Below, piece by piece: positions 58,329 through 64,000 of a stretch of 64,000 nt of DNA. The stretch lies in contig JAPLKG010000011.1 of the NCBI GenBank assembly GCA_026388185.1, forward strand, positions 372,001 to 436,000, in the 5' to 3' direction. The stretch comes from Candidatus Eisenbacteria bacterium. Lineage in GTDB: Bacteria; Eisenbacteria; RBG-16-71-46; JAFGJU01. The position numbers and the translations under genes are program-made. Positions within the stretch are counted from its first letter, which is position 1. Each line of letters opens with the position of its first letter. The notes beneath the pieces were generated by a model, which saw only the letters and a program-made list of their open reading frames with translations, ran no database searches and had not been told where the DNA came from.

Positions 58329-60089
58329 TTGACATTCAATTGGCGAGATTCGCTCGTGGAAACGAAAAACGTGTTGACCGGTGAAAGAGTAAGAGTACGA
58401 AGGGCGTTCATCAGCGTCCACAACAAGGACGGGCTGGTGCGCTTTGCAGCCCTTCTCGCGGGCAAGGGCATCGAGCTCTACGCAACGGAGGGAACGGCGA
58501 GCTACCTGCGGGAAGCGTCGATCGCCGTAAGACCTGCCCACGAGCTCACGGGATTCGCTGAGGTACTTTCGGGCAAGGTGAAGAGCTTGAGCCCGAGACT
58601 CCACGCAGCGATACTGTTCTCCCGCGCAAGCAGCGAGGAAAGAAGGCAGATAGAAAAAGAGGGTCTATTGCCGGTGGACATGGTCGTCGTAAACTTCTAT
58701 CCCTTCCACGAGGTGGCCGACGAAACGTCCCTCTCTGAGGCCACGAAGATGATAGACATAGGCGGCCCCGCCGCCTTGAGAGCAGCCGCGAAGAACTTCC
58801 GGTGGGTGGTGCCTGTGCCCGAGCCGGCTTCTTATGACCGGGTGACGGAGGAGATGCTGAAAGACGAGCCCGGCGTGGCGACGGACGGCGGCTCCGTGAG
58901 CCTTCAACTGTCACTTCAATTGGCGGCATTAACGTTTGCAACCACTGCTCGTTACGAACGATTGATCGAAAACTATCTCCTCCGGCAGGCGAAGCGCCTT
59001 GCCCCGCAGGAGGGGCGACTCGCTCGGCCCTCAGAGGCCGCAGTCGAACATTCTGAGCGCGTTGCCGCTCGCCCAGCAGATATGACGGGGACTTCGCCCT
59101 CCTTTCCCGAGGACATCTGTCTGAGGCTACGGAAAGTCCAGGAGCTCCGTTACGGAGAAAATCCTCACCAGGCGGCAGGTTTCTACGTGGGTTCAGGGGC
59201 CGGAGAGGAGACTCGCGCGGTCCTTGGGGCAGACGAGAACCTTTGGGGACGCCAGCTCCAGGGAAAGGAGCTTTCTTTCAACAATCTTCTCGACCTCGAT
59301 GCGGCCACTTGCGCGGTGAGGGAGTTCGAAGCTCCAGCCTGCGTCATCGTTAAACACAGAAGCCCGTGCGGGGTTTCGCAGAGTCCGGATCTCCTGAACG
59401 CGTATAGGCGTGCGAGGGACTGCGATCCGCTCTCGGCGTTTGGCGGAGTCCTTGCCGTGAACCGGCCTCTCACAGACGCGCTTGCGATAGAGATGTCCAG
59501 GCTATTCCTGGAGCTCGTCGCGGCGCCGTCATTTGAACCGGGCGCAGTCGAAGCCTTCTCGAGAAAGAAGAATCTTCGGCTCCTGGAGTTTTCGTCAAGC
59601 ACTCTGGCCGATGGCGGATCGTCCCGGGTGCTCATGCGCTCCGCCGCGGGCGGCGTGCTTCTTCAGAAAGAGGACTCCCAGGCAGAGAGTTCCGCAGATT
59701 GGAGGTTGGTGTCCAAGAGGGCACTGAATGACGCGGACCGTGAGGGGCTGCTCTTTCTGTGGAAAGTGGCGAGACACGTCGTGTCCAACGCAATAGTTAT
59801 AGGGAACGGCGAGAGGACGCTCGGAATAGGGGCGGGTCAGACAAGCAGGGTGGATGCGGTGGAGGTCGCGTTGATGAAGGCCGCACGTGCAGGACACGAC
59901 GTGAAGGGTGCCTGGCTTGCGTCAGACGGATTCTTTCCTTTCCGAGATTCAATCGATGTCGCCGCAAGGGCGGGCATTCGCGCGATAGTTGAACCCGGAG
60001 GCTCGATACGAGACGAGGAGTGCATCGCGGCCGCCGATGAACACGGCGTCGCCATGTACTTCACCGGCCGGCGTTGTTTCAAGCATTGA
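58329..60089 (+). CDS. purH: Bifunctional AICAR transformylase / IMP cyclohydrolase
   Basis: Last two steps of IMP synthesis. The 586-residue product has an N-terminal IMPCH domain of MGS type (VRRAFISVHNKDGLVRFAA, ELYATEGTASYLREA, VVVNFYPF, MIDIGGPAALRAAAKN) and a C-terminal AICARFT domain (RYGENPHQAA, ELSFNNLLDLDAA, then KHRSPCGVS, where the usual KHxNPCG Asn is Ser, and SDGFFPFRDSID). TTG 58329 is 6 nt after the purC stop and its site (AGAGGA) is close; GTG 58356 is an alternative start. Confidence 0.95.
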   Translation: MTFNWRDSLVETKNVLTGERVRVRRAFISVHNKDGLVRFAALLAGKGIELYATEGTASYLREASIAVRPAHELTGFAEVLSGKVKSLSPRLHAAILFSRASSEERRQIEKEGLLPVDMVVVNFYPFHEVADETSLSEATKMIDIGGPAALRAAAKNFRWVVPVPEPASYDRVTEEMLKDEPGVATDGGSVSLQLSLQLAALTFATTARYERLIENYLLRQAKRLAPQEGRLARPSEAAVEHSERVAARPADMTGTSPSFPEDICLRLRKVQELRYGENPHQAAGFYVGSGAGEETRAVLGADENLWGRQLQGKELSFNNLLDLDAATCAVREFEAPACVIVKHRSPCGVSQSPDLLNAYRRARDCDPLSAFGGVLAVNRPLTDALAIEMSRLFLELVAAPSFEPGAVEAFSRKKNLRLLEFSSSTLADGGSSRVLMRSAAGGVLLQKEDSQAESSADWRLVSKRALNDADREGLLFLWKVARHVVSNAIVIGNGERTLGIGAGQTSRVDAVEVALMKAARAGHDVKGAWLASDGFFPFRDSIDVAARAGIRAIVEPGGSIRDEECIAAADEHGVAMYFTGRRCFKH

Positions 60090-60166
60090 GGGGAGTCACT
60101 ACCGGGGCCTACTCGGGCGAAGGTTCGGCGTTACGCGCGGCACTTCGAAGTGACAGTGAGAGAGAC

Positions 60167-61714
60167 GTGGGAAAGAGAACAAGAGAAACCATACTGATCC
60201 TGGACTTCGGTTCTCAGTACACCCAGCTCATAGCGAGACGGGTCCGCGAAGGCAGGGTATTCTCTGAGATTGTGAGCTTCGACATAGCGCCGCCGGAAAT
60301 CAGAAAGAGGGCTCCCGTGGGGCTCATCTTCTCCGGTGGTCCCGGGAGCGTCTACCGGCAAGGAGCGCCCTTGCCGGCGGCGGGAATCTTCAAACTCGGA
60401 ATCCCAATTCTCGGCATCTGCTACGGTATGCAGGCGACAAGTCACGTTCTCGGAGGCGAGGTCGGGCTGGGGCGGCGGGGGGAGTACGGGAGGACGGCCT
60501 TTCGGAAGGTGGGGAGCGACCCCCTGTTGCGAGGAGTGCCTGACAGGTTCGCGGTATGGATGAGCCATCGAGATGAGGTCGTCTCGTTGCCCGCGGACTT
60601 CGTTCTGTCGGGCGGGTCTTCAAACGCAAAGCGTGGAGCCGCGTATGACCGGAAGAGGGGAATCCACCTGTTGCAATTTCATCCCGAGGTGGTTCACACT
60701 GAGTTCGGAAAGAGAATCTTCGACAATTTTCTGCGTGACATCTGCGGGTGCCGGGGGACGTGGTCGCTCGAGGAGTTCGTTTCGGAGGCGCGCCGGAAGA
60801 TAAGAGGCAAGGTGGGGAACGGACGGGCGATCGCTGCCTTGAGTGGAGGAGTGGATTCCTCGGTGGCGTGCGTCCTTGCGGAACGCGCAATGGGCTCGAG
60901 GCTCACCTGTGTCTTTGTCGACCACGGATTGGGTAGGGCGGACGAAGCCGAAGAAGCGACAAGAATTCTGGAGAAAAAGTTCGGCTTGAGGGTAGCAAGG
61001 ATTGACGCACGGGAGCGCTTCCTGAGAAGGCTCAAGGGAGTTCTTGATCCCGAAAAGAAGAGAAAGCTGATCGGCGAGGAATTCGTGAGAGTGTTCGAAG
61101 AGGAAAGCTTGAAGCTTGGTAACGCCAGGTTTCTTGTCCAGGGCACGCTCTACCCCGACGTGATAGAGAGCGTTTCCAGGAAGGGTCCTTCGTCATCCAT
61201 CAAGACGCACCACAACGTGGGAGGGCTCCCGGCTTTCATGAAACTCGAGGTCGTCGAACCTCTGCGTGAGCTTTTCAAAGACGAAGTGAGGGAAGTGGGA
61301 AGGATACTCGGCGTACCGCGCAGTGTTCTCGGTCGCCACCCTTTTCCAGGACCCGGTCTCGCCGTAAGGATACTGGGGAGCGTCAGCTCTGAAAGACTCA
61401 AGAGGTTGCGAGAGGCCGACAGAATATTCGCGGAGGAGCTGAGGTCAGCCGGCCTTTACGACGAAATATGGCAGGCGTTTGCCGTGTTACTTACCGCGAA
61501 ATCCGTCGGTGTCATGGGTGACAAACGAACGTATCACAACATTATTGCTCTGCGAGCGGTGACCAGCAGAGACGGAATGACCGCGGATTGGGCTCGCATT
61601 CCGCCTTCCGTGTTGAAGAAGGTCTCGAGTAGAATCGTCAACGAAGTGAAAGGTGTCAACAGAGTGGTGTACGACATTAGCTCGAAGCCACCCGCTACAA
61701 TAGAATGGGAGTAG
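60167..61714 (+). CDS. guaA: GMP synthase (glutamine-hydrolysing)
   Basis: Converts XMP to GMP with glutamine. Residues about 8-195 are the amidotransferase part (ILILDFGSQYTQLIARRVRE, nucleophile in LGICYGMQATSHVLGG, HPEVVHTEFG). Then the ATP-pyrophosphatase part with the PP-loop ALSGGVDSSVACVLAE, and the C-terminal GMP synthase domain (RHPFPGPGLAVRIL, VYDISSKPPATIEWE, the exact usual C-terminus). GTG 60167 gives the usual 515 residues; the open frame extends to 60074 inside purH. Last gene of the purine operon. Confidence 0.96.
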   Translation: MGKRTRETILILDFGSQYTQLIARRVREGRVFSEIVSFDIAPPEIRKRAPVGLIFSGGPGSVYRQGAPLPAAGIFKLGIPILGICYGMQATSHVLGGEVGLGRRGEYGRTAFRKVGSDPLLRGVPDRFAVWMSHRDEVVSLPADFVLSGGSSNAKRGAAYDRKRGIHLLQFHPEVVHTEFGKRIFDNFLRDICGCRGTWSLEEFVSEARRKIRGKVGNGRAIAALSGGVDSSVACVLAERAMGSRLTCVFVDHGLGRADEAEEATRILEKKFGLRVARIDARERFLRRLKGVLDPEKKRKLIGEEFVRVFEEESLKLGNARFLVQGTLYPDVIESVSRKGPSSSIKTHHNVGGLPAFMKLEVVEPLRELFKDEVREVGRILGVPRSVLGRHPFPGPGLAVRILGSVSSERLKRLREADRIFAEELRSAGLYDEIWQAFAVLLTAKSVGVMGDKRTYHNIIALRAVTSRDGMTADWARIPPSVLKKVSSRIVNEVKGVNRVVYDISSKPPATIEWE

Positions 61715-61722
61715 AGACAGGA

Positions 61723-64000
61723 ATGGGAGCGAAGACAGCGAAGAACATTTTCATCTTGCTTCTCACGTCCGTCGTTCTCACGTGGCCGGCCTCGTCGCAC
61801 GCGGTGCCGCTCAGGCCCGACGTTCTCGAGAAGTTGAAGCGAGACGGGGTCGCGTTTCCATCGGGAAAGCAACTGAAGACACTCGGAGTCGACGTTCCCT
61901 TCGAGAAAATCAGTCAAAATCTGTTGAGACCCCACGGCGCAGGGCGGGAGGGGCAAGTCCAGATCAAGGCCCTGGTAATTTTGGTCGAATTCTCCGACGC
62001 CCCCGCCGAGAAGGCTGCGCACGGCGTGTCACACTACGAGCACCTCTTGTTCGGTGAGGGACTGGGCGCAACGAGAAGTCAGCGCGCTTTCTTCCTGGAG
62101 AATTCGTACGGAAAACTGGACGTGGCGGGTGACGTCTACGGCTGGTACACGCTTCCCAACACACGGGCTTACTATGGGAACGCGAGCTACGGACTCTGCT
62201 CGTCCTGTTTTCCGAGGAACGCAAGGGGCCTCGTGGAGGACGCTCTCATATTGGCGAGCGCCGACGTGGATTTCTCCCTCTACGACAACGACGGACCCGA
62301 CGGCATTCCATCTTCCGGTGACGACGACGGCTACATCGATGCCCTCTACGTCGTTCACTCGGGCCCGGGGTACGAAGACACGGGAAGTCCGGACGATATC
62401 GTCTCCCATCAGTGGATGCTGGCCGTGCCTTTCTCCGTAGGCGGCGTGAGCGCCTACGTGTATTCGATGGAGGCCGAGAGCTCACCGGTCGGCACCTTCT
62501 GCCACGAGCTCGGCCACGTCCTCGGTCTTCCCGATCTGTACGACAGGGACTACACCTCCTACGGGCTGGACCTGTGGTCGCTCATGGGTGCCGGAGCCTG
62601 GCTTGACGACGGGAACAGTCCCTCGCACCTCGACGCCTGGTCGAAAGTGAGACTGGGCTTTGTAGAACCGGTGGTGTTGGACCACAACGTGGAGGACGTG
62701 ACGCTCCCACCGGTCGAAGCGTCTCCGGCCGTGTACAAGCTGTGGAAGAACGGAACCGAGGGCAAGGAATACTTCCTGCTGGAGAACAGAGAGAAGACGG
62801 GATTCGATTTTCCACTTCCGGGGAACGGACTCCTGATCTATCACGTGGATGAAACTGTCAAGGACAACGACAACGAGCTGAGATACATGGTGGCACTCGA
62901 CCAGGCCGACGGCGACTTCGATCTGGAGAAGAGACTGGCCGGCAAGCAGTACGGCGCCGACGCAGGCGACCCGTTTCCCGGCTGGAGCAACAACAGGACT
63001 TTCGGAGCGCTTACCACTCCTAACAGCCTGAGTAACGACGGAGAAGATGTCGAGGTGCGCGTCACCAACATCTCTCTCAACGGACTGAACGTGAGCTTTG
63101 ACGGAACGGTCGAGACCGGGCCGGAGCCCGTCATCACGCGAGTTTTGACGGACGACACCGGCACGGGAGACGGCGACGGTAATCCTGACGCGGGCGAGAC
63201 TGCGACGCTTTATCTTGAAGTGACGAACATAGGCCTGGCTTCGGGCAAGCTCACGGCCGTGGCCTCGTGCGCGAACACCTACGTTCACCTCTTGTCTGAC
63301 ACGGTGAAGTACGATTTCCTGGCGGCGGACGAGACTCGCCTACCGGACGAGGGTTTTCTCTTCCGAGTGGACACGTCGCTGACCAAGGATCCGTTTCGTG
63401 TCTATTTTGTGATTGACATGAACGACGGCGCGTTCTTCGACCGGAGGAAGAGTGTGGTTGTGGGAGTGGGCGACAGCCTCGGTATCGCGGACGACTTCGA
63501 ATCGGGCCAGGGGGATTGGACGCACGACGGCGTCCTGGACATTGATGAGTGGCATTTGTCGACGCGCCGCGCGTTCTCTGGAACGTCTAGTTGGCACTGC
63601 GGCGCCGAGGATAGTTTGACTTACGCGAACTATCAGGATTCTTTCCTCAGGACGCCCTTTCTCATATCGGGGACCGGCAGTCGTCTCACTTTCTATCAAT
63701 GGTTGGACGTCGAGAATGAAAACTCTCGATTGGCCTGGGACGGGTGTGTGGTCGAGGTCTCAATTGACAACGTTACCTGGGAACCCGTAGAGCCGGTGGG
63801 GGGATACTCGCGTACGATCGACTGGATCGCGAACACGGAAGGGGCGGGGCGAGGGTGCTTCTCCGGCAGAAGTAAGCAGTGGGAGAACGTCGAGTTCGAC
63901 CTCGGGCGGTACAGCGGCGCTCTGTGGGTGAGATTCAGGATCATAACCGACGGGGCAGTCTCGGGAGAGGGCTGGTACGTCGATGACGTCCGCGTCACCA
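61723..64000 (+). CDS. M6-family secreted metalloprotease, 3' end cut by window
   Basis: The first 759 codons of an exported protein. Signal peptide FILLLTSVVLTWPASSHA, an immune-inhibitor-A-like (M6) catalytic domain with LVEFSDAPAEKAAHG, SYGKLDVAGDVYGWY, and the zinc site HELGH at residues 261-265 followed by VLGLPDLYD (the met-zincin/M6 pattern), then WSLMGAGAWL. After it, a beta-sandwich region with TDDTGTGDGDGNPDAGETATLYL and a jelly-roll-like part (GTSSWHCGAEDS). Starts 8 nt after guaA. Such C-terminal beta domains are usual in secreted proteases of FCB bacteria. Tail domains and sorting signal lie outside the window. Confidence 0.9.
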   Translation, partial: MGAKTAKNIFILLLTSVVLTWPASSHAVPLRPDVLEKLKRDGVAFPSGKQLKTLGVDVPFEKISQNLLRPHGAGREGQVQIKALVILVEFSDAPAEKAAHGVSHYEHLLFGEGLGATRSQRAFFLENSYGKLDVAGDVYGWYTLPNTRAYYGNASYGLCSSCFPRNARGLVEDALILASADVDFSLYDNDGPDGIPSSGDDDGYIDALYVVHSGPGYEDTGSPDDIVSHQWMLAVPFSVGGVSAYVYSMEAESSPVGTFCHELGHVLGLPDLYDRDYTSYGLDLWSLMGAGAWLDDGNSPSHLDAWSKVRLGFVEPVVLDHNVEDVTLPPVEASPAVYKLWKNGTEGKEYFLLENREKTGFDFPLPGNGLLIYHVDETVKDNDNELRYMVALDQADGDFDLEKRLAGKQYGADAGDPFPGWSNNRTFGALTTPNSLSNDGEDVEVRVTNISLNGLNVSFDGTVETGPEPVITRVLTDDTGTGDGDGNPDAGETATLYLEVTNIGLASGKLTAVASCANTYVHLLSDTVKYDFLAADETRLPDEGFLFRVDTSLTKDPFRVYFVIDMNDGAFFDRRKSVVVGVGDSLGIADDFESGQGDWTHDGVLDIDEWHLSTRRAFSGTSSWHCGAEDSLTYANYQDSFLRTPFLISGTGSRLTFYQWLDVENENSRLAWDGCVVEVSIDNVTWEPVEPVGGYSRTIDWIANTEGAGRGCFSGRSKQWENVEFDLGRYSGALWVRFRIITDGAVSGEGWYVDDVRVT

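Noticed and set aside
1-64000. tRNA, rRNA, CRISPR arrays, insertion sequences, prophage
   Set aside because: No tRNA T-loop pattern in a cloverleaf setting, no rRNA, no regularly spaced repeats and no transposase, integrase or phage-like genes were seen by reading the gaps and proteins.

Overview
The window reads as one chromosomal segment of a didermic (Gram-negative) bacterium, about 57% GC by eye. It carries lipopolysaccharide heptose genes, an Omp85 protein with a TamB partner, a PorV/PorQ-type outer-membrane protein and a tiny basic COX24/mS38-like ribosomal-type protein. That combination points to the FCB side of the tree (an Eisenbacteria/Krumholzibacteria/Latescibacteria-like lineage). 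This placement is inference; no rRNA or marker tree is available here. Nearly all genes are on the + strand. They are tightly packed, with many GTGA/ATGA stop-start overlaps and many GTG and TTG starts. I see no tRNA, rRNA, CRISPR array or intact insertion sequence.

Region 1 (1-22 kb) is an envelope-biogenesis block. It has the conserved order uppS-cdsA-dxr-...-rseP-bamA, but a lipopolysaccharide core block (rfaE1, rfaE2, two family-9 glycosyltransferases, one family-2, one family-4) sits between dxr and rseP. After the Omp85 gene come tamB, a large metallopeptidase/TolB-propeller/beta-barrel fusion, a PcrA/UvrD helicase and a LarA-like protein. Region 2 (22-27 kb) is a purine/one-carbon operon: purD, purE, then tsaC, a YwlE-like phosphatase and an RpiB-SHMT fusion. 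The last part mirrors the Bacillus ywlC-ywlE-ywlF-glyA order.

Region 3 (27-38 kb) is mixed: a short unknown gene behind a sigma-54-type promoter, an AsmA-family protein, a PTS IIA domain protein, a zinc ribbon, an HD protein, an acyl-CoA synthetase, a GNAT, an aspartyl-protease lipoprotein, a parallel beta-helix protein and a two-PDZ protein. Region 4 (38-44.2 kb) is a compact bacterial microcompartment operon: pduL, two BMC-H, EutN, CoA-acylating aldehyde dehydrogenase, PduS-like and PduT-like electron-transfer proteins, and a second EutN. No aldehyde-generating signature enzyme is encoded beside it. It is preceded by a stem-loop-rich intergenic stretch and a sigma-54-like -24/-12 element.

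Region 5 (44-64 kb) holds fmdB, HU, the COX24-like mini-protein, RNase R, a PilZ protein, a PorV-like protein, a LysM transglycosylase (- strand), a PEGA protein with a PP2C-like head, comEC behind a near-consensus sigma-54 promoter, an archaeal-type FBP aldolase/phosphatase (- strand), purN-purC-purH-guaA, and an M6 metalloprotease cut by the window end. The most notable points are the orphan microcompartment, three sigma-54-type promoters on unrelated genes, the two unusual fusions, and a comEC reading frame that runs about 900 nt antisense through fbp.
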